Part shown: piece by piece, positions 1 to 8,483 of the stretch | How the letters are laid out: every line of letters starts with the position of its first letter | How positions within the stretch are numbered: position 1 is the stretch's first letter | Source of the DNA: Phoronis ovalis | Lineage: Eukaryota > Phoronida > Phoronidae | Direction of reading: 5' to 3' | NCBI GenBank assembly: GCA_028565635.1 | Contig: JAOXYB010039462.1 | Location: 1-13,244 of the forward strand | DNA: 13,244 bases | Notes under the pieces: model-generated | The model's input: only the letters and a program-made list of their open reading frames with translations | What the model was told of the DNA's origin: nothing | The model's database searches: none | Translations under genes and position numbers: made by a program

Positions 1-91
1 AGCGGTATGGCAATTTGGAAGATGTTGCACGCGCAGAAAATGATTGGTACGGAAATAAATGGATTGCAGAACATTCAGAAAGAGCCAGTTG
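1..91 (+). CDS. possible partial exon at window edge, unknown product
   Basis: The reading frame starting at base 3 is open and has a protein-like composition rich in W, N, E and A (for example DVARAENDWYGNKWIAEHSE). At 92-97 it meets a GTTAAG sequence that could be a weak splice donor. Beyond that point the frame stays open to 344 but becomes hydrophobic and low-quality, as expected of intron read-through. The left end is cut by the window, so no acceptor or start can be judged. I do not recognise a family, and the opposite strand is also open here. This could be an internal exon of an upstream gene or chance. Confidence 0.22.
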
Positions 92-1888
92 GTTAAGTTT
101 CAAATGTGACATTCCTGTATGCATATTTCGTGTATACATTCTTCTAATACTACAGCTTTACTTAACTTTCGAAATACTTTTGTATACAAATGAGGAAAAA
201 ATCATGGTATGGTTAAAGAAAATAACCCATATTCAGCAGAAAGCGCATTATTTTTTCCCGTTTTCTGTATGTCATTTTACTTCATTTTCTAATGCCAATA
301 TAGTGTTCTTTCTGGTAGAAGCAAAAACAACTGTGAGATTATAATTACACTTTTTTTTAAACATCAAAATTTGAATTTTGGCCAATTTAGCATCTGAATA
401 CAATAGGGTTTTTTATTAACATGAAGGGACGAAACTGGGGAAAAAGAACTGGTAGAGGGCGGACGATGGATGTCATTATGTAGGTGGTTGGTAAATCTAA
501 TCGTGTACTTATGCTGTAATATAATAAAACATCCGTTTTTGGATAAATCATGAACATTGCATATTTGCTGTAATTTTTACTTTTAATTAAATGCTAGTGT
601 TAAATTGGCTTAATAATTTCAAATTTAACGATGAACCGTAATGCAGACTGGTGTACGTACTAAAGTAATTAAAAAATAAATAAACCGTAATCCTGCGTAA
701 AAGTCAATGGTTACAAAATCTGTTCTTGTGAAGCAACGTTCGACCGATTAGAATGCAGTGATAGGCGCACCCTCTAGTTTACATCTCCGTTTAAACCAAT
801 AAAAAATGTTGTACTATGTACTCTTAACCAAAAACGAGACTTTTTACGAGTTTGGTAGGCAAATCTACATCACTTAGGTATTATTTCACATTTTAGGTTT
901 ACCTAGGGTCTGTTTTTGAACAACCACTTATTACAGAACGTAAAACTCGGAATTTCAATTTTCGAAAGTGCCCTTTTCTCATATTTCAGTCTTTGAAAGA
1001 CTTATACCCAGGATAAAATAGTCGAAGGCGCGGTGATTATGGACATAACATAGACCACTAATATAAAATTCTCGATCAATTTTGAAAAAAAATTAGCAGG
1101 TTTTGTACTATTTCATGAACAGTGTTAAAATTTTACAAAACCCAGTGCAGAGAAATCACTGAGAACAATGAAAGAATTTTTTATCCTGAAGTATCGAGTT
1201 CATTACAACAGTGAATCCTGCACTGATTTATAAACAATTCAAGTTGATTAAATCAAACTATCAATATTTTAAAAATATGACTGAACCTTACATATCTTGT
1301 TTGCATTAAAATAGTCAAAATGGCATCCAATCCAGTAAGTGGCAATGGTGACACATTGAAGAAATTTTAAAATAACAACATAACAGGACTCCCTTCCTAA
1401 AATTGTTTGCATTACAAACTTAATATCGACAGGTTTTTCTATTTCACTAGTATGTGTTACAACAGATACTTAGAAATGTACAAATTGCCAAGGCTCATTT
1501 GTGTGTGTTAGCGTTGTTCTATTAAAAATTACCAGGCAAGTCCCAAATTTTCACCCTCAACTAATAATTTAAACTATTTTCACATCCTCCCTCTGTTGTT
1601 CCCACTATTAAAATATTTTTCTACCTGTAATTTAATTTTTATACTAGCACCCTCTACCCCAGTATAATTATATGTTTACTAGACTGAACAACCATTAAAT
1701 CAAAAGACAGCTCTGTTAAACTTAATATAGCCACACACATCAAATCCTCTCTTTCAAATGTTTGGTATTGGAACCAATGAAATATAGCCATATGTTTGTT
1801 GTAAACAAAATGGCCTGTTGCCAGTCAGCAATGTGAGATGTTTTTCACTTTCAAGCATTACTATGAATGTCATGATCTGGGCCTGTCA
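92..1888. other. AT-rich stretch without a recognisable gene
   Basis: About 1.8 kb with short A and T runs and frequent stops in all frames. I saw no domain, tRNA, or long repeat here. The right part, next to 1889, must include the 3' untranslated region of the minus-strand PPIL1 gene. An ATG with good context at 1320, followed after 15 bases by a GTAAGT, was seen but has no supporting downstream exon. Confidence 0.6.
1631..1636 (-). terminator. candidate poly(A) signal (ATTAAA) for PPIL1
   Basis: On the minus strand this reads ATTAAA, the commonest variant polyadenylation hexamer, about 250 bases downstream of the PPIL1 stop codon. I found no canonical AATAAA between the stop codon and this point on the minus strand. 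The DNA is AT-rich, so a chance match is quite possible. This is inference only. Confidence 0.25.
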
Positions 1889-2112
1889 TCACTTAGGTGT
1901 TATAAAACCTCGAATAATCTTAATATCATCCACAGGTCTGTCACCATTATCTGTTTCAATTTGTCCCATACGTTTTACTGTCTGCATTCCAATTGCTATG
2001 CGTCCAAATATGGCATGTTTTCCATCTAACCATTGTGTTGGTGCCAGTGTAATAAAGAACTGACTGCCATTTGAATTTGGTCCACTGTTTGCCATTGATA
2101 GGATTCCCGCAC
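1889..2112 (-). CDS. PPIL1: PPIL1 coding exon 4 (stop codon)
   Basis: 224 bases from the acceptor TGTTACAG, completing Gly94, to a TGA at 1891-1889. Encodes [16 protein letters not shown] (F113 in the substrate pocket), TQWLDGKH (W121, H126) and the PPIL1-type end [10 protein letters not shown] followed by RGFITPK. Confidence 0.96.
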
Positions 2113-5096
2113 CTGTAACATAAATACAGACATTAATGGTGAATGAGTATGGGGTATGGCATCGCTTTATATGTAATGTTCAAGAAACTAGGAAACCCTA
2201 TAAATAACAAATTAACCTTGTGGAGAAATTTGAGTTGTAATTCATGTCAAAATTGTAGAAATTTCAATGGATATTGCTGGACAATTAATTGGGTGAAAGA
2301 CTTGACGAGTTTTATTTTAATATAAAATTTCTATTTTAGCAGTTGCTTCATTTGTTATTTGTAATGCTCTTACCAGTATGTTTTAGCTCTGTGTGTATTT
2401 CATCATCAAATTCACGACCATATATAGAAGCTCCACCACGACCTGAATATTTAGAATTTATTTTTTATGAAAAAGCGAAAGATATGTCAAATTATATTTC
2501 TGTGCACAATCACACAAAGTTACAATTGTAGTAAGTTTAAAAAAAGCATGTGGTGATCCTAATCTATTTACATAGTATTAACTCACAAAATTTGAGCATC
2601 AGAAATGAAATTCTTCCACAACCAGCAAACAAAGATATTTAGAAGGTAATGCACAATCATCTTCATGAAAATTAAAAGTAATATTTTATTTGTATTGCTA
2701 CATGCCTGTGCCAGTAGGATCGCCACCTTGTATCATGAAATCTTTAATAACTCTGTGAAATCTGACTCCATTGTAATATCCTCGCCTGGCCAACTCAGCA
2801 AAATTTCTACACGTGTTTGGTGCATGCTTCCAGTACAACTCAATCACAATTGTTCCCATACTGAAATAGAGTTTAGATGTCCTAGCCTTTATGATGTCAC
2901 CATTTATAACTAGAGAGATGATACTTACTGTTGTAATAAGTTACAGTGGGTTCCTGGTGGTATGTTATACTCAGTCTTGTATAGCAATAGTCCAGGTTAC
3001 ATGTCACGACCTACCATTATATCTGCCGTAGGGTGGCCAATTTTTTCCATCTCAAAATAGGCCAAACTTGTTTTACGGGGTACAAAACGGTCATGGTCAA
3101 CTGATATTTGATATTTCTATATTTCTACACACTTCTTTTCAAGAACTCTTGCATTGTCTTCACTTCAGAGTAGCATTTTTGCATGCATAAAATAACATCA
3201 TCTATTGGACAAGTGAAGTTAACATAACGAGGATAGAGTATTCCATAAAATATAAGTTTCTTTTACATGCGTCTCCATATGAGATATAAAAATGTATTTC
3301 AGGTTGTCGACTTCTATGTCTCATTATGTTGACTTTACTTGTCCGACAGATGGCGTTATTTTAAGCATACGCAAATGTTACTCTGAAGTGAAGACAACAG
3401 ACAAGTTCGTAAAAAGAAGTATGTTTGCATTTTGTGTGCGTGTGTCCCAGCGCGGGAGCTGCAAATGGTGGTAGGAGTAGTGAGAGTTAAAGTAGGATAA
3501 TCAGAGAGTATCTGGACGGTGATATATGAACTCATTTGGTAGAAATTATACAGATTTCAGTTTGGGTACTCTAGCTGTAATCAGCTATATAAGCTTCCAT
3601 GACTGTTCGCACAGCTCACACGTCAGAGTGTCAAGAGCTAGTGCAGAACGTCATGAACCAGGACTAAGTAGGGTCAAAGACAAATCCACAGTTGGATCTT
3701 CCTCATCTACTACAAGCTGAAATGCAAGTGTCCAACCCCTGTAGTCCTGCATGCATGACTCCTACTATGGACAGCCTACAGCTTGTCCGTGGGAGTCATG
3801 ACCACCTATCTAAAATGGGCCAAAGTTTGACTAGCCTAGCATAATATCCATGCAATGGATGAATGAAGCTTCAAAAGTGCATTTTGGATTTTATGCTGAT
3901 CAGTTGTCGAATCTTGATGGTGATGATTGTTCTAGGGAAGAAGCTATGTTTATAGAGCACTGTAGGATACTGAAACTGTTGAAACCTTCTACTGTTTCGT
4001 CTTGTAGAGCTGCTGGATGGAACAATGTATTCAGTATATACTAGCGGGATTGCAATTTCAGAGTTGAGAATTTTATACATCATCGATAGTCTGACGTTGG
4101 TTCTGCGTTTTTGCAAGGACTGCCATTTCAGTTCGTGGAGCACTGAGGTGACGTACATTACTATGTCTATTATAATCTGACTGAACATAACAGGGGGCTC
4201 TACGCTGCATCATGTCAATGTTGTTAAATACTGTTATGTTCAGTATAAGGATCCAGACGGTGCTAGTATACTCAAAGTGGGGTCATACAGAGTGAAATAT
4301 CATATATGTGAGCTGCTTTGTTGTCTTATTGCACATTAGTCCTAAAAATAGTCCCAATATTTGACGTATTGATCCTAACACATTCCTATTCAAAAACTGT
4401 CATCTTTCGAAATTCACAAAAAACAATAAAAATTCTCATACACCAATGCTCAGATGGTGTTAATTTGTTATTATCCAGTAAAAAATATATACATACATAT
4501 TTCTTGTGGCACAACATTTGCTGATTTTAACGAATTTTAACTCAATAAATGCTTAGCGACCGTTATGGCTCCTCCCAGGACATCTACAGGATGTTCACTA
4601 ATTTTTAACCGTGTAGATTTGTACTTTCTTAGCTTGATAATAACAAACTAAAACCATCATAGTATTGCTGTATGAAAAATACCATCGTGCGGGTGAGTTT
4701 TTGTTATTTTGAAAGACAATAGTTTTTGAATAGGAAAGTGTTAGGACCAATATTAACAGGTTTCTATGAATCAGTCTTCGAATGTTTTCGAACCATTTGA
4801 GATAGGAGGCGGTCATGACTCCTACAGACAAGCTGTAGGCTGTCCATACTAAGAATCATGCGTGCATGACTACATCAGTACATGAACCCTGTGCCTGTGT
4901 CACAGTCATACAAACTTCTAATAACGAACGGACACAAACTCTTAGAAAGGTTTGCGTGCGAATACCAATATTATGGTAATGAGTCACTGGTATTAAGATC
5001 GATAAAGGTTAATAAAAGGAAATCTAGCAAATGTACTCACGTAGTCTCCAGGGAAACATTTGGAGGTTGCCAAGTTTTGTCAGGAATCCCCGCCAT
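1889..5096 (-). CDS. PPIL1: peptidyl-prolyl cis-trans isomerase-like 1 (PPIL1-type cyclophilin), complete, four coding exons
   Basis: The joined exons (5096-5041, 2860-2706, 2442-2374, 2112-1889) give 504 bases, 167 codons plus stop in phase; human PPIL1 is 166 residues. The protein is a single cyclophilin domain with almost no extensions. The N-terminus [14 protein letters not shown] and the C-terminus [10 protein letters not shown] are PPIL1 hallmarks. Active-site residues sit at cyclophilin A numbering: R55 in FHRVIKDF, F60, Q63 in MIQGGD, F113, W121 in TQWLDGKH and H126. From family knowledge, it isomerises prolyl peptide bonds in the nucleus and is recruited to the spliceosome through SNW1/SKIP. 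There is no signal peptide. The ATG at 5096 gives the expected N-terminal length. Every junction preserves phase and every acceptor is AG. Intron 1 has a GTGAGT donor, intron 3 GTAAGA, and intron 2 a GC donor. Intron 1 (2180 bp) holds repeats; introns 2 and 3 are about 260 bp. No in-frame stop or frameshift is present, so the gene looks intact. Confidence 0.96.
2374..2442 (-). CDS. PPIL1: PPIL1 coding exon 3
   Basis: 69 bases, completing Gly71 and running to the first base of Gly94. Encodes [19 protein letters not shown], matching the cyclophilin loop that follows the GGDPTGTG motif. Acceptor ATATTCAG, donor GTAAGA; both boundaries are phase 1. Confidence 0.94.
2704..2705 (-). other. non-canonical GC splice donor of PPIL1 intron 2
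   Basis: The exon/intron junction reads ACAG|GCATGT on the minus strand. Only this cut keeps the frame and the conserved GTGRGG segment. The nearby GT (two bases further into the intron) would shift the frame. GC-AG introns are a known minor class, usually with AG|GCAAGT; this one departs at the second A. Confidence 0.8.
2706..2860 (-). CDS. PPIL1: PPIL1 coding exon 2 (catalytic Arg/Gln)
   Basis: 155 bases, residues 19-71. Starts after the acceptor TATTTCAG and runs through [20 protein letters not shown] and [18 protein letters not shown], which holds the catalytic R55, F60 and Q63. The exon must end at 2706, because the Gly71 codon is completed by GT from the next exon. The two intron bases that follow are GC, not GT. 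Confidence 0.94.
3131..3420. repeat. fold-back (long inverted repeat) element in PPIL1 intron 1
   Basis: The left arm 3131-3230 and right arm 3321-3420 are near-complementary over about 100 bases, separated by a 90-base loop. The perfect core is TGTCTTCACTTCAGAGTA at 3155-3172, matched inversely at 3379-3396. Another well-conserved block is around GGACAAGTGAAGTTAACATAA in the left arm. The arms differ by scattered substitutions and a few short indels, so the element is not fresh. I see no coding capacity and no clear target-site duplication. Likely a non-autonomous hairpin MITE or an inverted duplication. Confidence 0.85.
3754..3800. repeat. subterminal 47-nt palindrome, left copy
   Basis: CATGACTCCTAC (3754-3765) pairs with GTGGGAGTCATG (3789-3800) with one G-T wobble. 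Inside it GGACA (3769-3773) pairs with TGTCC (3784-3788). The same hairpin occurs in the opposite terminal repeat, so it belongs to the element's end structure and may be a transposase-recognition or fold-back signal. Confidence 0.75.
3845..4335 (-). pseudogene. decayed 3' fragment of a non-LTR retrotransposon ORF2 (reverse-transcriptase C-terminal tail)
   Basis: Read on the minus strand, short pieces in shifting frames match the conserved tail of CR1/Jockey/L2-like ORF2 proteins, in the right order: EYTSTVW near 4265-4245, [19 protein letters not shown] near 4225-4170, [17 protein letters not shown] near 4150-4100, RLSMMYKIL, and [10 protein letters not shown] near 3950-3920. Family proteins have the order LEYxSxVWDP, QRRAAR, LxWxxLxxRR, RLxxxYKI, SFFPRTIxxWNxLP. 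At least four frame changes separate the pieces, and the WNxLP end is corrupted, so it is dead. The upstream RT catalytic domain and endonuclease are absent. It looks 5'-truncated, as is usual for non-LTR insertions, and sits inside the left arm of the fold-back element. The exact clade needs alignment. Confidence 0.82.
4180..4244. repeat. 14-bp perfect inverted repeat inside the retrotransposon fragment
   Basis: ACTGAACATAACAG at 4180-4193 is exactly inverted at 4231-4244, with a 37-base loop. Both copies fall in the pseudo-coding region, so this may be chance or a local inversion. No function is supported. Confidence 0.5.
4814..4860. repeat. subterminal 47-nt palindrome, right copy
   Basis: Inverted copy of the 3754-3800 hairpin, of identical length. 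The outer stem is more mismatched here (CATGACTCCTA against AAGAATCATG), while the centre AAGCTGTAGGCTGTCCATA is unchanged. The central conservation with eroded outer stem suggests the core is the older or more constrained part. Confidence 0.7.
5041..5096 (-). CDS. PPIL1: PPIL1 coding exon 1 (start codon)
   Basis: Encodes residues 1-18 and two bases of codon 19. It begins ATGGCGGGG in a favourable AACA-ATGG context. It ends ...GAGACTAC before donor GTGAGT (5040-5035). Codon 19 is completed by the first base of the next exon, giving Thr. The segment TWQPPNV is characteristic of the PPIL1 N-terminus, which supports this short exon despite its distance from exon 2. Confidence 0.93.
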
Positions 5097-7517
5097 TGTT
5101 CAAGTTGATGTCGTCAAGTGGTAGCCGTATGTCGTTAAATGCCGTAAGTAAGTAATACATTTGTCGTTCGAAACATTATTACGGTTATTACAGGTTATGA
5201 AAGTAGGCCTACCACCAAATCGATTTAAAATTATTTAAAAAACTTGTAATATTTTGTCTAATTTTTAAGCTGTTACAAATTGTTTTATTTATCAAGGTAT
5301 ATGGACACTATTAGCAGTTCATCCTACTCACTTGCCTTTATATTTCATCCCTGGATTTAATGAACTCGACAGTGACAGTGTTCAAAATTCTGAAATTTCA
5401 TTAGGAAAGCTGGCAGTAATGTATAGCTTAATTACGTGTCATAAATGCTCCTATATTATTTATTGATTCCCTCAATTTGTAGTAAATTATTATGGAGTGT
5501 TAATTATTATGGAGTTAGCACCATGAGGAGCATTATAAAGATTTTAGATTCCTCATCCCTTAATTTCGTCTGCAAAAAATCAATTTTAATTCAGTGTTCT
5601 CTGATATTTTGGCCAAAATTACATGATATTGAAAAAAAAAAAACGCTTTTAGCAGCTTCGGTGGGGAAAACAATTTACCAGGTAGTAATAAACTTGAAAC
5701 TTTACGGCTACTAAATTCTTAAATCATTGGAACGGGATCGGAATGGATTGGACTCCATTCGTCTTTTTTTAATATAACTCAGCAGTACCTTACCTGCAGG
5801 ATCTCGTGACGAGAGGACAGCTTACCCTTTTCGAGTTCTTAATCACCAATATCATGCAGCAAGTAGGATTTGGAGTACTGAAAAATGTATGTATGCAATG
5901 GTTAGTTGATGACATGTATTTGAAATAATTAGTAATAAAAGGTGTATTCAATTAATTTAATAATTTAACATAAGGGTACAACTGATCTTTAATAATAATA
6001 ATGTGGTTTTCATAGTCCAAAACCTGCCTGACCTTCCGAATATTTTTTTGATGTATTTTAGTCACACATAATTATTTCTTATCAATTGCCATTATAAGAG
6101 CAACAGCAAACCACCTGGTGGGCATTTTAGAAGCTATTTTAATCTATACCTAGTAGGGAAATTAAGGAGTTTCCGGTCAATCACTAAAATGGACACATTA
6201 GAATTACTTCAATTAACAATTGGCACTTGGGTCCGCTCGGGAAGCAACTGAAGATAAAGAGCACAGGGGTTTAATATATACACGCTCCTAATATACTCCC
6301 AGGGATATCATGATACATCACACGTTTGAAATTAAGCACGCCATATCATGTCTCCAACCATTGTACGTGTTTTTGATATGAATGGCAAGAGTCATTGTAT
6401 TAATAAAGACAGCTAGTAGATTGCCAATGAGTTTCTTACTTGAGTACACATCACAGTAACACGTCCTATGGGCCTTATTTTAAGACACCGGTTACTTCCC
6501 ATTGTATTTTTTGCCGGAATTATAACAAATGAACAATAAACGTGAATCATACTAATATTGTCCGATACATGTCAAGGAGTGTGAAATTCCTTGCGATTAT
6601 CCGTTTGAGTAATTTCGTGTAGTTTCTTGGTCGGACACTAATCGTGTGTTTATCTCAAGATTGCATTAGAATAAATGTTTCACATATTCCGGGTTCTGTA
6701 TCAACCACATGCGCTTATCTCCGGGCAAAACATTAGTACCAATAGTATGGACTCTGTTATCATCCCGGGGTTACCATGTCATTGTTAAGAAGGAAAAGAA
6801 AATTTGCTAAATACCAAATAATAACTTTGTCAATAATATACGGGGAGTATGAAGATGGCTTTAACTGCTGATAAAGTAGGAAAAAATTAAATCAACGTGT
6901 TTTTTATCAATTGATAGACAAAATAGAGTCAACTGATGTATAAATAATAATCCAGAAGGGGTTACCGATAATGATATTAATATTCTGAAGTAATGGATAT
7001 ATTATCAAATTATCGTTTTCTGTTGAAATATTTCCCACTTGTAATTTCTTTAAATAGTAATACCTGAGTATATGAATTAACTAAATGTTAGTTGCATGCA
7101 GCTAGTAGGTTGCAGCTTGTTTAAATGTGAATCATTTGTATGTAATGAATTGTGATAAGAACACAATATATCGCAGCCATCTTGTCATGTAATAAAAATA
7201 GCAAAACGTTATATATTAGGGATGAAAAGGTTATAACCTTAGATAACTAAAAAATCTTAACGTCAGCCACCATAACAGGGTAAAATGTACTTTGTATAGA
7301 AGACTATAAAATAAATGTTCATATTAGGATAGGATTAGGATATTTGGCATAATGTATGAAGGAAAGTGTCCGTCATGTTGAATTAATTGCATAAAACATG
7401 CAATACTAAACTAAATAGCATCGGTGAAATGAGTCTTACAAAATAACTGATCGTTAGCTTAAGGCGATTTAATTTGGTGCACTCCAGTCGGAGTAAATTG
7501 TCCGCTATAAATTGCAG
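5097..7517. other. intergenic spacer between divergent PPIL1 and astacin genes
   Basis: The first ~100 bases must include the PPIL1 5' untranslated region and promoter on the minus strand; no TATA-like box is obvious there. The rest is AT-rich with frequent stops. An open frame at 5445-5714 (plus) is low-complexity, runs through an A-run, and matches nothing I recognise. I saw no tRNA, long repeat or domain in this interval. Short palindromes such as CTCGTGACGAG near 5803 look incidental. Confidence 0.6.
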
Positions 7518-7525
7518 TATAAAAG
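7518..7525 (+). promoter_or_regulatory. candidate TATA box for the astacin gene
   Basis: TATAAAAG, a close match to the metazoan TATA consensus, in a less AT-rich neighbourhood than its surroundings. It lies about 115 bases upstream of a good splice donor (GGTAAGCG at 7631), which would allow a short untranslated first exon starting near 7548. Inferred; there is no transcript evidence. Confidence 0.35.
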
Positions 7526-7547
7526 ACCTAACTCCCGTAACGCCAGC

Positions 7548-7631
7548 TAGGTCCCATAAGAAATAGGAACTCTTGACAGAAAGTTACCGAGCATTTTACG
7601 CACCACACTTTTGTATTTTAAACTTGCAAAG
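7548..7631 (+). other. possible non-coding first exon of the astacin gene
   Basis: The segment after the TATA-like box ends in CAAAG|GTAAGCG, a strong donor with the cut after 7631. The matching acceptor would be TTTTGTAG at 8264-8271, leaving a short leader 8272-8291 before the ATG at 8292. This model places the 7885-8211 element inside a 640-bp 5' UTR intron. The start of the exon is set only by spacing from the TATA box. Alternatively, transcription starts nearer to 8292. Confidence 0.3.
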
Positions 7632-7884
7632 GTAAGCGAATTTTTTCTATGGAACTTTCATTTTTGCATCAGGTATTAGACACTGCTAAATTCTCGTTTA
7701 TGGCACATTTATCACCTTCATTAGTATCTATTCAAAATATGGGGTGGGCATTTATAATTTATCTAATAATTTATCACGTGCATATTATATTATATATCTA
7801 TACTACTAAACGAAAGGACCGATTTTTCTCCCCGATATTACGTTTAGGCGCGCAACACCATCGGTATATGTGTAACCGTGTCCC

Positions 7885-8211
7885 GGGGGGCAGTCAATAT
7901 GAAAGTGGGTACCCATGTTCCAATATGGCTTTTCAAAAAAGCCCCTAACGAAGTGAAATTCTGCAACAAAAAAACACCCCTAAGGAAGTGAGTTTTTTAA
8001 AAAATACACCCCTAATAAGGAAGTGACTTTTGGGAAAAAACAATCCTAAAGAAGTGTCACACCTCCAAAAACCACCCTTTTTCGCCATTTTAGCCAAAAA
8101 ACAGACCCTAAGCGCGTATCGCGCGTTACGCACCGGCGGTTCGAAAAACATAACCTTTCACGCGAAATTTTGTTGAAACATCCGTACCCACTTTCATATT
8201 GACTGCCCCCC
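7885..8211. mobile_element. MITE-like element with 28-bp perfect terminal inverted repeats
   Basis: The left end 7885-7912 (GGGGGGCAGTCAATATGAAA followed by GTGGGTAC) is exactly inverted at 8184-8211. Similarity continues inward for about 10 more bases (ATGTTCCAA versus ATGTTTCAA). The total is about 330 bases with no coding potential. The right end continues into a 13-base C-run (8206-8218) where the left has six G. Both ends are bounded by CCGG-like bases. I found no clear target-site duplication. Perfect terminal identity suggests either recent insertion or selection on the ends. Confidence 0.85.
7935..8153 (+). repeat. degenerate ~33-bp tandem subrepeats within the MITE-like element
   Basis: Each unit starts with a run of 5-7 A, then a C-rich block and GAAGTG. 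Clear units begin near 7935 (AAAAAAGCCCCTAACGAAGTG), 7968 (ACACCCCTAAGGAAGTGA), 7999 (ACACCCCTAATAAGGAAGTG) and 8035 (CAATCCTAAAGAAGTG). Decayed units begin near 8067 and 8096. The last part turns GC-rich (GCGCGTATCGCGCGTTACGC at 8111-8130). The function is unknown. Confidence 0.75.
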
Positions 8212-8291
8212 CCCCCCCGGTAGATTACTTACACAATTCATGAGTGTAATTTCAATCATCACATTTTGTAGTAGCACAAAAGAAAACTATC

Positions 8292-8483
8292 ATGGCGAAC
8301 ATTTCATGGTTACTACTGGTCGGAGCCATGTTTTTAGTTTATACAAGAGTTGAAGCAAAATCTCTGGAAAAACGAGCAGCTGGTGGAAACAGGAAAGAAA
8401 ATGGAAATGCCGGAGGAAACAGTAACAATGCCCACGCAAATAGAGGGAGCACAGCGGCGCAATGGAGAGCACATTTAAACTGG
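8292..8483 (+). CDS. astacin coding exon 1 (signal peptide and Gly/Asn-rich linker)
   Basis: Residues 1-64. The ATG at 8292 has good context (ATCATGG) and is followed at once by a hydrophobic core and a plausible cleavage after VEA, residue 22. Next come a dibasic KR (27-28) and a low-complexity G/N stretch (31-53). Ends in phase 0 at CTGG|GTAAGT. The open frame beyond 8483 is intron read-through. Confidence 0.88.

Larger units (their letters stand above)
3740..4874. mobile_element. fold-back element with ~72 bp terminal inverted repeats, interrupted by a retrotransposon fragment
   Basis: The ends 3740-3811 and 4804-4874 are inverted copies, starting TGTAGTC and sharing TATGGACAGCCTACAGCTTG exactly. 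A second inverted match lies inside: 4366-4495 against 4612-4757, sharing CCTATTCAAAAACT and TTTGTTATTAT. In the right arm the two blocks are contiguous (4612-4874). In the left arm they are split by about 500 bases, which encode a non-LTR retrotransposon tail on the minus strand. Without that insert the left arm would be about the same length as the right. The element therefore looks like a hairpin transposon with a nested insertion. No transposase is visible, and I could not identify a clean target-site duplication. Confidence 0.8.

Noticed and set aside
1320-1368. ATG with good context followed by CCA|GTAAGT, as a first exon of a plus-strand gene
   Set aside because: Only five codons before the donor, and no plausible downstream exon on this strand.
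1818-2063. Plus-strand open frame opposite PPIL1 exon 4
   Set aside because: It is the antisense shadow of conserved cyclophilin coding sequence.
3526-3720. TATATAAG (3586-3593) with a following Ser-rich open frame, as an intronic promoter or gene
   Set aside because: A TATA-like string is expected by chance in AT-rich DNA, and the 64-residue frame has no motif.
3850-4044. Plus-strand open frame in PPIL1 intron 1
   Set aside because: It is the antisense of the retrotransposon tail; the minus strand carries the recognisable motifs.
5445-5714. 89-codon open frame in the intergenic spacer
   Set aside because: Hydrophobic, includes a lysine run from an A-tract, no domain, and no splice or conservation support.
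8131-8150. tRNA-like GGTTCGAA box B at 8138
   Set aside because: No matching A box or cloverleaf at the right spacing; it lies inside the MITE-like element.
7945-8151. Minus-strand 68-codon frame in the MITE-like element
   Set aside because: Its repetitive FF-rich peptide is simply the translation of A-rich tandem subrepeats.
7935-8153. CRISPR-like array
   Set aside because: The units are contiguous and degenerate without unique spacers, inside terminal inverted repeats in an animal genome.
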